Below are positions 25,589 through 35,177 of a stretch of 64,000 nt of DNA, piece by piece. Location: NCBI GenBank assembly GCA_038207265.1, contig JBBQZZ010000018.1:1-64000 (forward strand), in the 5' to 3' direction. Source of the stretch: JACMLD01 sp038207265. GTDB taxonomy: Bacteria; Bacteroidota; Bacteroidia; Chitinophagales; Chitinophagaceae. Made by a program: the position numbers and the translations under genes. The stretch's first letter is position 1. Every line of letters begins with the position of its first letter. Under the pieces are notes generated by a model. That model was not told the origin of the DNA. It did not search any database and worked only from the letters and a program-made list of their open reading frames with translations.

Positions 25589-27664
25589 TTACCTGCTCAT
25601 AAATACCTGAAATTTGAAGTCTGATTTTTTATTCCCCGCAATTTCTTCCAACCCTGAGCCAATCGTAGTTTTGTCTGCATAAATACTTTGCGACCATTTC
25701 AACCACACATTAACCGTTAGTTTGTGCCCCTGTTTTTTAAAATATTGCGAAGCGTTCCAATTCAGATTGAAATAGTACCGTAATCCTTTGTCATAAAAAA
25801 AAGGAATGGAAAAACTAAAAGGGAGATCATTCTCATAAGCATAGAGCCTTGAATTAAATCCATTGGATTCAAAATATTGCAACCTCATACTACCAGCCCA
25901 ATTACTCAATGGGGGTTTAAATGAACCGTCCAAAAAAGTTAGAAATCCTTCTTCCGCATCGGGCTTGCCTTTATTATACCACAATAATTCGACCCGGTGC
26001 TTTAATGCGATTTTTCTAGACACCATAAAGCTGGTCTGAAATCGCAAATTATTTTTAGGAATCTGGTTTACAATTTTAGTAACCAAATTTGTATTCGATA
26101 GATTTAACTGTTTGGTTTCGGATTTATAACGAACATATACTTCAACCTGTTTATCCGGAGTATAAATTAGCTGAGTAAAAAAATCTTCGCCGGAAGAGGG
26201 TGCATCCACCCGGTACTTCAACCAGGGAAACCTGAAGATATCAACGTAAGCCTGTATTTGCAAAGATTTAGATGGCCTGATAGAGATGCCGGTATATAAG
26301 CCCGTTTCATTGATCGGCAGGCTATTTTCTGTAAATGCATTGGCATTGATGGACCAATAGTCCGCAGCTATTTTCCGGTACAGTAACGATGCATCCACTT
26401 TTGGATCCAGGCTAATGATTGCTGCACTTAATAATGCTTTATTGAAATGATGGTCGGTTGCCGCCTCACCAAACAAATGGACGTTCCGGTAAGTAAAACT
26501 ATAATCTACACTGGCATTGGTAAGTGCTGAACCCTGAAAATTAAAAAGGTTATAGAGATCAGGAATCTTTTGTATTTGCTTTGAAAACTGATAATGAATT
26601 GCATTCAATCCAATATGCGCTTTACTAAACTGGTATTTAATATTGCCTCCATATGCAATTTGCAAAATACTGTTCTTATCATTTATTTCTGATGCTGTGC
26701 GATGGTAACCGCTTGCCTGGAATGCAGACACTGTTTCACCTGTAATTGAATCAACAACAATATTCGCACTGATACTTCTGACAGATGAAAACAATGTTGT
26801 TTCCCATTTTCCTTTTTGCAATGTAATTCCAGCACCCCGGTGAAAATTAAATTCACCTGATGAATTGTAAGGTCTCAGCACCGCGGCCTGTCTTTTTACT
26901 GATAACAATTCAGCGCTTTTTCTGAAGGCAAGGCTCTGCCATTGAATCAATCCCTGGCCGAGATTAGCCGTAAAATCTCCCAATGCAATTGCTTTTACAA
27001 TACCAAGCTGCCGCGCAAAAAAATGAAAGGAATAAAAATCGAAGCCTTGTTTCTGATGGCCTTTAAAAAATTGTTCGCCAGCATCCTTATCTCCCAGTAT
27101 GCCCCATTGCAAAAGGTTTTTGAAGTTGTACCGGTAGCGAAAAAATAATTTGTCGGGACTACCCAAATAATAATTATTTCCGGCGCCTGAAACTGCATAT
27201 CCTTTAGACTTCTCCATTGTACGGGCATACCGCAATAAAAAAACTTCCGATCCGTGTCTCCACCTGTTTGCAAGCTTTTCAGCAATGCTGTTATCATCTT
27301 TCACCGCTATGAATGGCAATAATTTTCGGATGACAACAATATCCCAGGCAGGAATAGCCTGCAACTCGTATATATTTACCAGTTTTCCCAGCAATCTCCT
27401 GTAATCTAAAAAAGATTTGATTTGCAGGGCTGTCAGCATATTCAATTCTGCCAGTTCATCAGTACCCGCTTTATTGAGATTCAAAGGATGTATTTTAAAA
27501 TATTCCAATTGCTGCAGGTAGGAATCATCTTCGGTTTCTGCATCATCTGACTCGGCGAGGCCCTCCAATTGCTGTTCTGTTGTAATATTGGTTTGTTCCG
27601 TTTCCTGGCAAACGGATGCTAAAAATTGCATCGTAAATATTAATATTAATACTATCTTTTTCAC
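25589..27664 (-). CDS. Outer-membrane beta-barrel protein with N-terminal helix-hairpin-helix
   Basis: 691 aa with a signal peptide (MKKIVLILIFTMQFLASVC). Residues ~50-120 contain ComEA-type helix-hairpin-helix repeats (LNLNKAGTDELAELNMLTAL, GKLVNIYELQAIP). The remaining ~550 residues have the alternating aromatic/polar strands of a large outer-membrane barrel and end in an aromatic-rich strand (DFKFQVFMSR). Such HhH-barrel proteins are common and uncharacterised in Bacteroidota. Its start overlaps the end of the upstream barrel gene by 4 bp (ATGA), so both are one operon and perhaps one complex. Confidence 0.75.
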   Translation of the reverse strand: MKKIVLILIFTMQFLASVCQETEQTNITTEQQLEGLAESDDAETEDDSYLQQLEYFKIHPLNLNKAGTDELAELNMLTALQIKSFLDYRRLLGKLVNIYELQAIPAWDIVVIRKLLPFIAVKDDNSIAEKLANRWRHGSEVFLLRYARTMEKSKGYAVSGAGNNYYLGSPDKLFFRYRYNFKNLLQWGILGDKDAGEQFFKGHQKQGFDFYSFHFFARQLGIVKAIALGDFTANLGQGLIQWQSLAFRKSAELLSVKRQAAVLRPYNSSGEFNFHRGAGITLQKGKWETTLFSSVRSISANIVVDSITGETVSAFQASGYHRTASEINDKNSILQIAYGGNIKYQFSKAHIGLNAIHYQFSKQIQKIPDLYNLFNFQGSALTNASVDYSFTYRNVHLFGEAATDHHFNKALLSAAIISLDPKVDASLLYRKIAADYWSINANAFTENSLPINETGLYTGISIRPSKSLQIQAYVDIFRFPWLKYRVDAPSSGEDFFTQLIYTPDKQVEVYVRYKSETKQLNLSNTNLVTKIVNQIPKNNLRFQTSFMVSRKIALKHRVELLWYNKGKPDAEEGFLTFLDGSFKPPLSNWAGSMRLQYFESNGFNSRLYAYENDLPFSFSIPFFYDKGLRYYFNLNWNASQYFKKQGHKLTVNVWLKWSQSIYADKTTIGSGLEEIAGNKKSDFKFQVFMSR

Positions 27665-28494
27665 TCTTCAGTTACCTGCCTTTTCGTCCCTAAATCAAAT
27701 AGTAACATAAGGCCCGGGGTAAAACCCAATTGGTTATGATAAGAGGTTACTACATCCAGGCGACAAACATTCCATTTCAATCCCAATCCAAAAAAATAGC
27801 TTTTGCTACCTGACGAAATTCCCAGCTTACTAAAAAACTGCGTGGCAAAATTGTATTGTAATCCAACATGCAAATTCAACGGCTGATTTTCTTCTTTTTC
27901 TATTTCCGTACTGATAAAAAGTTTATCGGACGCTTCGTATCCAATACCCGTTTTATAAACCGCAGCCAGTTTTTCAGGATTATCTTTTCCATATTTACTA
28001 CCGGCAGGATTATAAAGATGTATTCCCAAATGAAGTTTATCTGTGATATGCCACAGCGAACCTATTTCAAAATTGATATTGCTGCCCTTTCCATAGCCGG
28101 CCAGTTTGATGGTATTATAATTAAACTGGCAACCAATGTCAATGCGTTTACTTAATTTTTTTCCGTACCCTATACCTGCCTGTGAGATAGAAAAATTTTG
28201 TCCGCCAAAATACCTGATCGCCATTCCAAATCCTCCGGCAAGAGATGGTATTTCAATTGCCAATGCAAAACTATTCAGGTCTTTTAGCATAAACCTTTGT
28301 TCAGCATATACTGCTGCTGCAGGCATATTTGCTTCTGCCAGCAAAGCCTGGTTACAGGTGCTTGAAAAAGGAGTCGTAAAATTTTTTCCATAACTGCCCG
28401 TTTCTATGTACTGAAAATAAAGCGCCGGCGTGGTGGTTTGTGCATGTCCCGCGCAAAAGCAAAATGAAAATATATAAACACAAATATTTTTCAT
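27661..28494 (-). CDS. PorQ/PorV-like outer-membrane beta-barrel protein
   Basis: 277 aa with a signal peptide (MKNICVYIFSFCFCAGHA). The body is beta-strand rich with a pattern like the PorV/PorQ/FadL-type barrels (ALAIEIPSLAGGFGMAIRYF, GIGYGKKLSKRIDIG). It overlaps the HhH-barrel gene by 4 bp. Not enough signature is visible to call PorQ itself. Located opposite folD across a divergent promoter region. Confidence 0.65.
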   Translation of the reverse strand: MKNICVYIFSFCFCAGHAQTTTPALYFQYIETGSYGKNFTTPFSSTCNQALLAEANMPAAAVYAEQRFMLKDLNSFALAIEIPSLAGGFGMAIRYFGGQNFSISQAGIGYGKKLSKRIDIGCQFNYNTIKLAGYGKGSNINFEIGSLWHITDKLHLGIHLYNPAGSKYGKDNPEKLAAVYKTGIGYEASDKLFISTEIEKEENQPLNLHVGLQYNFATQFFSKLGISSGSKSYFFGLGLKWNVCRLDVVTSYHNQLGFTPGLMLLFDLGTKRQVTEE

Positions 28495-28541
28495 AGCAAG
28501 ATTTGATCATAGAAAATTAGTAGTTACTTTCAGAATGCTGG

Positions 28542-28578
28542 GCTGTTAAAACCCGCAATAGCAGCGTCTTTTAACAGC
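28542..28578. promoter_or_regulatory. 10-bp perfect inverted repeat in the folD divergent region
   Basis: GCTGTTAAAA / TTTTAACAGC with a 17-nt loop, between the barrel-protein gene (minus) and folD (plus). It lacks a T-tract; operator or RNA hairpin are possible. Confidence 0.3.
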
Positions 28579-28677
28579 TACTTATTAAAAATTATTTTTT
28601 ATTGTCCGTTCAGCGTCTCTTACTTTCAATATTTGCTTTCAAAACAATAAAATATTTATTCTCTTATTTCCAGCACT

Positions 28678-28685
28678 TACCTTTG
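28678..28685 (+). promoter_or_regulatory. Promoter -7 box of folD
   Basis: TACCTTTG (TAnnTTTG) four bases before the folD ATG; leaderless or near-leaderless transcription is implied. Confidence 0.5.
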
Positions 28686-28689
28686 CGCC

Positions 28690-29565
28690 ATGCAAAAATT
28701 AGACGGAGTACTGGTATCAAAAGCCATTAAGGAAGAATTGAAAATGAAAGTGGCTCAATTGACTTCTGAGGGCAAAAAAATTCCTCACCTGGCGGCTGTT
28801 TTGGTTGGCACTAATGGTGCAAGTGAAACCTATGTAGCCGCAAAAGTGAAAGCCTGCAATGAAATTGGTTATAAATCAACTTTGATAAGACTTGAAGACG
28901 ATATCAGTGAAAATAAGTTATTGAACGTGATTGAAGATCTCAATACGGATCCGGATGTAGACGGAATATTGGTTCAACTGCCCTTGCCAAAACATATGTC
29001 GGATGAAAACGTCATTAATGCAATTTATCCTTCGAAAGATGTTGATGGTTTTCATCCCATCAGTGTAGGCAGAATGGTACAGGGATTGCCTACCTATGTT
29101 CCGGCAACACCATATGGTATCATGTTGTTACTGGAACATTATAAAATAAATACAAATGGAATGAATGCAGTTGTGCTGGGAAGAAGCAATATTGTGGGTC
29201 GTCCCATGAGTATTTTATTAAGCAGTAATAGCAATCCCGGCAACTGCACTGTTACGATCTGCCATTCTCACACTAAAAACCTCAACGAAATTTGCCTGGG
29301 TGCAGATATTATAGTGGCAGCATTGGGAAAACCAGCATTTTTGAAAGCAGAAATGATAAAACAAGGTGCTGTTGTTATTGACGTAGGCATTACACGCTTG
29401 CCAGACGCTACAAAAAAATCAGGATTCGCACTCAAAGGTGATGTGGATTTTGAATCCGTTGCTCCCAAATGCAGTTATATCACACCAGTACCCGGCGGCG
29501 TTGGGCCAATGACCATTGCTGCACTCATGAAAAATACTTACCGGGCTTGCACAGAAAATAATTGA
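28690..29565 (+). CDS. folD: Bifunctional methylenetetrahydrofolate dehydrogenase/cyclohydrolase
   Basis: 291 aa, normal length. Motifs: the substrate-binding Lys in YVAAKVKACNEIG, GILVQLPLPKHM, PATPYGIM, the NADP loop VVLGRSNIVGRPM, and PVPGGVGPMTIA near the end. It interconverts 5,10-methylene- and 10-formyl-tetrahydrofolate, supplying one-carbon units. It has its own promoter box and a hairpin after the stop. Confidence 0.97.
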   Translation: MQKLDGVLVSKAIKEELKMKVAQLTSEGKKIPHLAAVLVGTNGASETYVAAKVKACNEIGYKSTLIRLEDDISENKLLNVIEDLNTDPDVDGILVQLPLPKHMSDENVINAIYPSKDVDGFHPISVGRMVQGLPTYVPATPYGIMLLLEHYKINTNGMNAVVLGRSNIVGRPMSILLSSNSNPGNCTVTICHSHTKNLNEICLGADIIVAALGKPAFLKAEMIKQGAVVIDVGITRLPDATKKSGFALKGDVDFESVAPKCSYITPVPGGVGPMTIAALMKNTYRACTENN

Positions 29566-29568
29566 AGA

Positions 29569-29609
29569 GTGAATAGAAAGTAGTGAGTGATTCACTACTC
29601 ACTATTCAC
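29569..29609. repeat. Long imperfect palindrome built from GTGAATAG and GTAGTGA units
   Basis: GTGAATAG-AAA-GTAGTGA and the mirrored TCACTAC-TCA-CTATTCAC form a 15-bp stem with a 3-nt interruption, right after folD. It may act as a terminator or transcript-stabilising hairpin; no T run follows. Confidence 0.5.
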
Positions 29610-29647
29610 AATCTGTTCCTCATAAAATTTGACGAACTTTGTTCAGC

Positions 29648-30268
29648 ATGCAAACCATCAATGCAATAAATGTTACCCTGCCTGTTATGGAAGCGTTTTA
29701 TACACTCCAGGGTGAAGGTTACCATCAGGGCAAAGCCGCTTATTTTATAAGACTGGCTGGCTGTGATGTAGGCTGTGTATGGTGTGACGTGAAGGAAAGC
29801 TGGGACAGTTCTACACATCCGCGTTTGTCCATCACAGGTATAGTTAATGAGGCCAGTCGAAACCCGGGCAGGATTGCCGTGGTTACAGGCGGTGAGCCAT
29901 TGATGCACAACCTGGATGAACTTACTGCTGCATTACACGCTGCCGGTTTTCAAACCAATATTGAAACTTCCGGTGCCTATCCATTAAGCGGTGACTGGGA
30001 CTGGGTTTGCATTTCGCCCAAAAAGTTTAAAGCTCCGTTGCCGCAAATAATGCCGTACGCAAATGAATTAAAAGTAGTGATATTTAATAAATCAGATTTT
30101 GAATGGGCCGAAAAGCATGCTGCATTGGTATCAGAAAACTGCAAATTATACCTGCAACCAGAATGGGAAAAAGCAGCCATTGTAATACCATTGATAATTG
30201 ACTATATAAAAAATAATCCGCGGTGGGAACTGAGCCTTCAGTTGCATAAATACATTAACGTTCCTTGA
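29648..30268 (+). CDS. queE: 7-carboxy-7-deazaguanine synthase (radical SAM)
   Basis: 206 aa from ATG 29648; a TTG three codons upstream is less likely. The radical-SAM cluster motif CDVGCVWC (Cx3Cx2C) is present, with family motifs FYTLQGEGYHQGKAAYFIRL, VTGGEPLMH and SPKKFKAPLP. It converts 6-carboxytetrahydropterin to 7-carboxy-7-deazaguanine in the queuosine/preQ0 pathway, the step after QueD, which is encoded at 59228-60274. Confidence 0.93.
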   Translation: MQTINAINVTLPVMEAFYTLQGEGYHQGKAAYFIRLAGCDVGCVWCDVKESWDSSTHPRLSITGIVNEASRNPGRIAVVTGGEPLMHNLDELTAALHAAGFQTNIETSGAYPLSGDWDWVCISPKKFKAPLPQIMPYANELKVVIFNKSDFEWAEKHAALVSENCKLYLQPEWEKAAIVIPLIIDYIKNNPRWELSLQLHKYINVP

Positions 30269-30355
30269 TAACCAGCTTTCTTACCTTTATTATTCTATTC
30301 ACAAAGAATAAAAGAAAATTACAAGCGTTAACAATCTTACCGAAAACAATTATCA

Positions 30356-32266
30356 ATGAAGTTTGCCTGTACTATATTTTTATTATTTGCTGTTGCGTGT
30401 GGTTTTGCACAACAATATGATCCTGCTAAAATCAATAAGAAGGCAATAAAATTGTATCAACAGGCGCTGGAAAAATCAAATGATGATGACCTCAAAGAAA
30501 GCATGCAATTGTTACAACAGGCAATACAGGCAGATCCAAAATATCTTGAAGCCTACTTATCGCTGGGCGGTATGTATGGTACATTTAAGAATTATGATTC
30601 CGCGGTAATCAATTATGAAAAAGCAATTGCAATTGATTCCGTATTTTCAAAAGAATACAATCTTTCCTATTCCATTAACCTTGCAGGTAAAGGTCAATTT
30701 GAACAGGCGCTTAAGGCAATCAATCTTTTTATGACCATTCCTGATCTGAATGAAAGCAGTTTAAAAGCGGGTCTCTACCGCAAACGATGCTATCAATTTG
30801 CTATTGATTATAAAAATGAACACAATGAAAACGGGGCAAAGTTTGAGCCGGTGAATTTAGGAGACAGTGTAAACACAGAAGTATCGGAATATTTTCCTTC
30901 CCTCACTATTGACAGCAGGCAACTTGTTTTTACAAGACGTGTGAGGGGAATGAATGAGGATTTTTATGAAACCGATACTAAAAACGGTGGATGGAGCCTG
31001 GCTAAACCGCTGGCAGGAAATATCAATACCAATTTTAATGAAGGTGCTCAAAGTATTTCACAGGATGGCCAATGGTTGATCTTTACCGGTTGCAATTTTC
31101 CGGAAGGATATGGCGCATGCGATTTATACATTTCCTATCTCACACCCGACGGATGGAGCGCGGCTGAGAATATGGGTGCTAAGATCAATACGGAAGCATG
31201 GGAGTCAACGCCCAGTTTGTCTCCCGATAAAAGAGATTTATACTTTTCAAGTACCCGGCCCGGCGGTTATGGCGGCAGCGATATTTATGTTAGTCATCTT
31301 TTACCAACAGGGCGTTGGAGTGAACCCGAAAACGTTGGACCCGAAATAAATACAATCGCGGATGAACGATGCCCTTTTATACATACCGATAATCAAACGT
31401 TATATTTTACCAGTAATGGTCACCCTGGCTATGGTGGTTATGATTTGTACCTGACAAGAAAAGGTACGGGCCAGAAATGGAGTAAACCATTTAACCTTGG
31501 TTACCCCATTAATACCATTAACGATGAAGGAAGCCTGGTCATTACTGCTGATGGAACAACCGCCTATTATTCCAGTGACCGCAGCGATACCCGTGGCGGA
31601 TTGGACCTGTACACATTTGGATTGCGCAATGAAATCAGGCCGGTTAAAACACTTTGGGTAAAAGGTAAAGTGTTTGATAAAAAAACAAACAAAGGATTAC
31701 CATCAGCCGTGGAGTTGACCGATCTGCAATCAAAAGAAACCATCAGTAAAGTACAAACAGATGAAACAGGTAATTACCTGATCACGTTACCTGTTGGAAA
31801 GGATTATGCATTCAATGTAAACCGAAAAGGGTATTTGTTCTTTTCAGAAAATTTTCCATTGAGCCAGAAGCCCCCGGATTCTACTTACAATATTGATATT
31901 CCTTTACAGCCACTTGAAGCCAATGCTTCCATTGTTTTAAAAAATATATTCTTCGACGTAAATAAATATAACCTGAAAAACGAGTCGCAGGTTGAGCTCG
32001 ACAATGTTGTGCGATTGATGAAAGATAATCCCACCCTCAGCATTCAAATCAACGGTCATACTGACAATGTTGGTAAAGTAGCAGATAACCTTAAACTTTC
32101 CAACGATCGCGCCAAAGCGGTGGTTGATTATATCACGTCAAAAAACATAGATGCAAAGAGGCTTTCCTTCCGGGGTTTTGGTGATAAAATACCTTTGTCT
32201 GACAATAAAACAGAAGAAGGGAGAGCAAAAAACAGGAGAACCGAATTAAAAGTTGTGGCCCGGTAA
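30356..32266 (+). CDS. PorE-like TPR / beta-propeller / OmpA-domain protein
   Basis: 636 aa with signal peptide (MKFACTIFLLFAVACGFAQ). Domain order: TPR-like helices (~20-150), PD40 propeller repeats (~175-420: TTDSR-type strands such as LYFSSTRPGGYGGSDIYVS), a carboxypeptidase-regulatory-like beta domain (~435-515), and an OmpA peptidoglycan-binding domain (NGHTDNVG, SNDRAKAVVDYI, GRAKNRRTEL). This is the architecture reported for PorE, which anchors the type IX secretion machine to peptidoglycan. Many Bacteroidota paralogues share it, so the function is likely but not certain. Confidence 0.8.
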   Translation: MKFACTIFLLFAVACGFAQQYDPAKINKKAIKLYQQALEKSNDDDLKESMQLLQQAIQADPKYLEAYLSLGGMYGTFKNYDSAVINYEKAIAIDSVFSKEYNLSYSINLAGKGQFEQALKAINLFMTIPDLNESSLKAGLYRKRCYQFAIDYKNEHNENGAKFEPVNLGDSVNTEVSEYFPSLTIDSRQLVFTRRVRGMNEDFYETDTKNGGWSLAKPLAGNINTNFNEGAQSISQDGQWLIFTGCNFPEGYGACDLYISYLTPDGWSAAENMGAKINTEAWESTPSLSPDKRDLYFSSTRPGGYGGSDIYVSHLLPTGRWSEPENVGPEINTIADERCPFIHTDNQTLYFTSNGHPGYGGYDLYLTRKGTGQKWSKPFNLGYPINTINDEGSLVITADGTTAYYSSDRSDTRGGLDLYTFGLRNEIRPVKTLWVKGKVFDKKTNKGLPSAVELTDLQSKETISKVQTDETGNYLITLPVGKDYAFNVNRKGYLFFSENFPLSQKPPDSTYNIDIPLQPLEANASIVLKNIFFDVNKYNLKNESQVELDNVVRLMKDNPTLSIQINGHTDNVGKVADNLKLSNDRAKAVVDYITSKNIDAKRLSFRGFGDKIPLSDNKTEEGRAKNRRTELKVVAR

Positions 32267-32311
32267 ATTCTCTTTTTATACATTCATTCTTTGTTATGCT
32301 TTGCTCAGGGA

Positions 32312-33412
32312 ATGAATAAAACTTTAGCCAGTCAAATTGCGTTATCTCTTGTTCCCAATATCGGCGCCGTACAAGCGAAAATATTGATGGATTGTTTTGG
32401 CGATGCCGCAACAGTATTGAAAACGAAAATAGAAACCCTCAGTAAATTAGAAGGTATTGGTGAGATAAGGGCCAAATGTATCCGCGACTTCAATCAGTAT
32501 AAAAAAGTTGAACAGGAAATTGCATTTATTGAAAAATATAAAATCACCCCGCTGTTTCTTACTCATTCAAATTATCCAAAACGTTTACTGAATTGCTACG
32601 ATCCCCCAACAATGTTATATTATAAAGGCAATGCCGATCTGAACAATGCAAGGGTTATATCTGTCATCGGAACTAGAAGCCATACAGAGTATGGCAAACA
32701 GGTTACGGAAAAATTATTGATGGATCTTGAATCAACAAATGTGCTGGTGGTGAGTGGTCTTGCTTTTGGTATTGATGGCATTGCTCATAAGGCAGCGTTA
32801 AAAAATCATTTACCCACCGTTGGCGTGCTGGCACACGGAATGGATACTATTTATCCAACTCAACATTCTTTGCTGGCGAAAGATATCATTAGTCAGGGTG
32901 GATTAATTACAGAGTTTGCCAGCCATACCAAACCCGATAAACATAATTTTCCAACACGCAACAGGATAGTTGCAGGTATGAGTGATGCAACCATTGTAAT
33001 TGAAACCGGTATCAAGGGAGGCAGCATGATCACAGCAGAACTGGCAAATGGTTATAACAAAGATGTCTTTGCATTTCCGGGAAAAACAACCGACCCCAAA
33101 AGTTTTGGTTGCAATTACCTTATCAGGAATAACAAGGCAATGTTACTAACAGATGCGGAACAACTGGTACAGATAATGGGTTGGGAAGAAAAAAAAAGAC
33201 GGCCCATAACACCACAAAAGGAATTATTTATTTTTCTGACGGAAAACGAAAAGATCATCATTGAGATACTCAAAGAAAAAGAATCTGTAACCATTGATGA
33301 ATTAAATCAGAAAAGTAAATTAAGCAGCAGCGCGGTAGCGGCTGCAACGCTCAATCTTGAATTACAAAATATAATTGCTTCAATGCCTGGTAAAAGATAC
33401 CGGTTAACCTAA
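32312..33412 (+). CDS. dprA: DNA-processing protein DprA
   Basis: 366 aa from ATG 32312 (MNKTLASQIALSLVPN). An N-terminal HhH/SAM-like region (LEGIGEIRAKCI) is followed by the Rossmann DprA fold (VISVIGTRSHTEYG, VSGLAFGIDGIAHKAAL, NFPTRNRIVAGMSDATIVIE, GGSMITAELANG) and a C-terminal winged-helix segment (SVTIDELNQKSKLSSSAVAA). It loads RecA on incoming single-stranded DNA in transformation. guaB follows. Confidence 0.94.
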   Translation: MNKTLASQIALSLVPNIGAVQAKILMDCFGDAATVLKTKIETLSKLEGIGEIRAKCIRDFNQYKKVEQEIAFIEKYKITPLFLTHSNYPKRLLNCYDPPTMLYYKGNADLNNARVISVIGTRSHTEYGKQVTEKLLMDLESTNVLVVSGLAFGIDGIAHKAALKNHLPTVGVLAHGMDTIYPTQHSLLAKDIISQGGLITEFASHTKPDKHNFPTRNRIVAGMSDATIVIETGIKGGSMITAELANGYNKDVFAFPGKTTDPKSFGCNYLIRNNKAMLLTDAEQLVQIMGWEEKKRRPITPQKELFIFLTENEKIIIEILKEKESVTIDELNQKSKLSSSAVAAATLNLELQNIIASMPGKRYRLT

Positions 33413-33524
33413 CATTCCTATCAGTAAAATGCTTAATTTTTTACGGTTGATTAGAATTCCTGCGGCTGCAGTGTGCGACGCAACCCAGGCCCGGCAAGGG
33501 TTAGCTGTTGATGACAAAATATTT

Positions 33525-33557
33525 TTTGGAAGGAATTTACCTGCTACCCTATCTTTG
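33525..33557 (+). promoter_or_regulatory. Promoter of guaB (TTTG-N21-TATCTTTG)
   Basis: -33 TTTG at 33525-33528 and -7 TATCTTTG at 33550-33557, three bases before the guaB ATG at 33561. This supports that ATG over an upstream in-frame ATG at 33429. Confidence 0.65.
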
Positions 33558-33560
33558 CCC

Positions 33561-35063
33561 ATGGCAACAATAAATAACTCCTCCCGCAAATCAGATCTCA
33601 GTAAAAAATTTTTTGGTGAAGGGTTAACCTTCGATGATGTCTTGCTGTTACCTTCTTATTCCGCTGTATTGCCAAGAGAAGTGAGTATTCAAACCAGGCT
33701 CACAAAAGAAATTTCACTCAATATTCCAATGCTGTCTTCAGCAATGGACACCGTTACAGAAGCAACGCTGGCCATTGCACTCGCGCGCGAAGGCGGAGTG
33801 GGAATCCTGCATAAAAATATGAGCATTGAACAACAGGCTGAACAGGTAAGAAAAGTTAAACGCAGCGAAAGCGGAATGATCATCGATCCTATAACGCTTC
33901 ATATAAATGCAACCATTGGTGATGCTTTAAAATTAATGAAGGATAATAAAATAGGAGGTATTCCAATAGTTGACAACAGTAAGAAACTGGTGGGCATTCT
34001 TACCAACCGTGATCTTCGTTTTGAAACCGATAAGTCCAGAAAGGTGCAGGAAGTAATGACCAAAGAAAATTTAATTGTAGCACCGGAAGGAACCGATTTA
34101 AAAAAAGCGGCCAAAATTTTGCGCTCTTATAAAATTGAAAAATTACCGGTTGTTAAAAAAGATAATACACTGGTAGGACTGATCACCTATCGTGATATTC
34201 TGCAATTGAGTAGTTTTCCAAATGCAGTTAAAGATAGTTTTGGCCGGTTGCTGGTGGGGGCCGCATTGGGGATTACCGCTGATATGCTGGACAGGGCAGC
34301 TGCATTACAACAGATAGGTGTAGACGTAGTTTGCCTGGACAGTGCACATGGACACAGCAAAGGAGTGATAGACGCTTTAAAATTGGTAAAAAAGAATTTT
34401 AAAAAACTGCAGGTGATTGCAGGTAATGTTGCTACCGCCAGTGGAGCAAAAGCATTGGCCGATGCCGGCGCGGATGCAGTTAAGATAGGCATTGGTCCGG
34501 GTTCAATTTGCACTACGCGGATAGTGGCCGGTGCCGGCGTACCTCAGATAACCGCTATCATGGAAGCTTTCTCAGCGCTTAAACAAAAAGGCGTTCCCAT
34601 AATTGCGGATGGTGGTATCCGTTATACCGGCGACATGGTTAAAGCATTGGCAGCCGGAGCAGATACGGTAATGATGGGTGGCGTTTTTGCAGGTGTGGAG
34701 GAAAGTCCGGGTGAGACAATCATATTTGAAGGCAGGAAGTTCAAACAATACCGTGGTATGGGTTCAATTGGTGCCATGTCTCAGGGAAGCAGTGATCGTT
34801 ATTTTCAGGATGTAGAAGACGGATTAAAAAAATTAGTGCCGGAAGGTATTGAAGGACGTGTTGCTTATAAAGGCAGCTTAGGCGAAGTGGTTCAGCAATA
34901 TGTTGGTGGTTTGCGTGCTGGCATGGGCTATTGCGGTGCCAAAAACCTGGCAACATTAAAAGCGGATGCACAGTTCATACAAATCACTAATGCAGGGATG
35001 AAAGAAAGTCATGCACACGATATTGATATTACGAAAGAAGCACCTAATTATAGCCGGAAATAA
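33561..35063 (+). CDS. guaB: IMP dehydrogenase
   Basis: 500 aa from ATG 33561 (MATINNSSRKSDL); an in-frame ATG at 33429 would add 44 unrelated residues and is excluded by length and the promoter. It has the TIM barrel with two CBS domains (~100-220), the catalytic loop GIGPGSICTTRIVAGAGVPQ (Cys), IIADGGIRYTGD and the flap FKQYRGMGSIGAM. It oxidises IMP to XMP, the first committed step to GMP. Confidence 0.97.
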   Translation: MATINNSSRKSDLSKKFFGEGLTFDDVLLLPSYSAVLPREVSIQTRLTKEISLNIPMLSSAMDTVTEATLAIALAREGGVGILHKNMSIEQQAEQVRKVKRSESGMIIDPITLHINATIGDALKLMKDNKIGGIPIVDNSKKLVGILTNRDLRFETDKSRKVQEVMTKENLIVAPEGTDLKKAAKILRSYKIEKLPVVKKDNTLVGLITYRDILQLSSFPNAVKDSFGRLLVGAALGITADMLDRAAALQQIGVDVVCLDSAHGHSKGVIDALKLVKKNFKKLQVIAGNVATASGAKALADAGADAVKIGIGPGSICTTRIVAGAGVPQITAIMEAFSALKQKGVPIIADGGIRYTGDMVKALAAGADTVMMGGVFAGVEESPGETIIFEGRKFKQYRGMGSIGAMSQGSSDRYFQDVEDGLKKLVPEGIEGRVAYKGSLGEVVQQYVGGLRAGMGYCGAKNLATLKADAQFIQITNAGMKESHAHDIDITKEAPNYSRK

Positions 35064-35177
35064 TATATAGCCTGCGTTGCTTTGTAGCTTTGTCAGTAAA
35101 GTATATTCAAAATGAGAATGGCTGAATCACATTATGGGTTTCGTGTATTTTCCCGAACTTGTTGAAAATTTTTGTTT

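Noticed and set aside
33429..33560. 44-residue N-terminal extension of guaB
   Set aside because: It is outside the normal IMPDH length and overlaps the promoter at 33525-33557.
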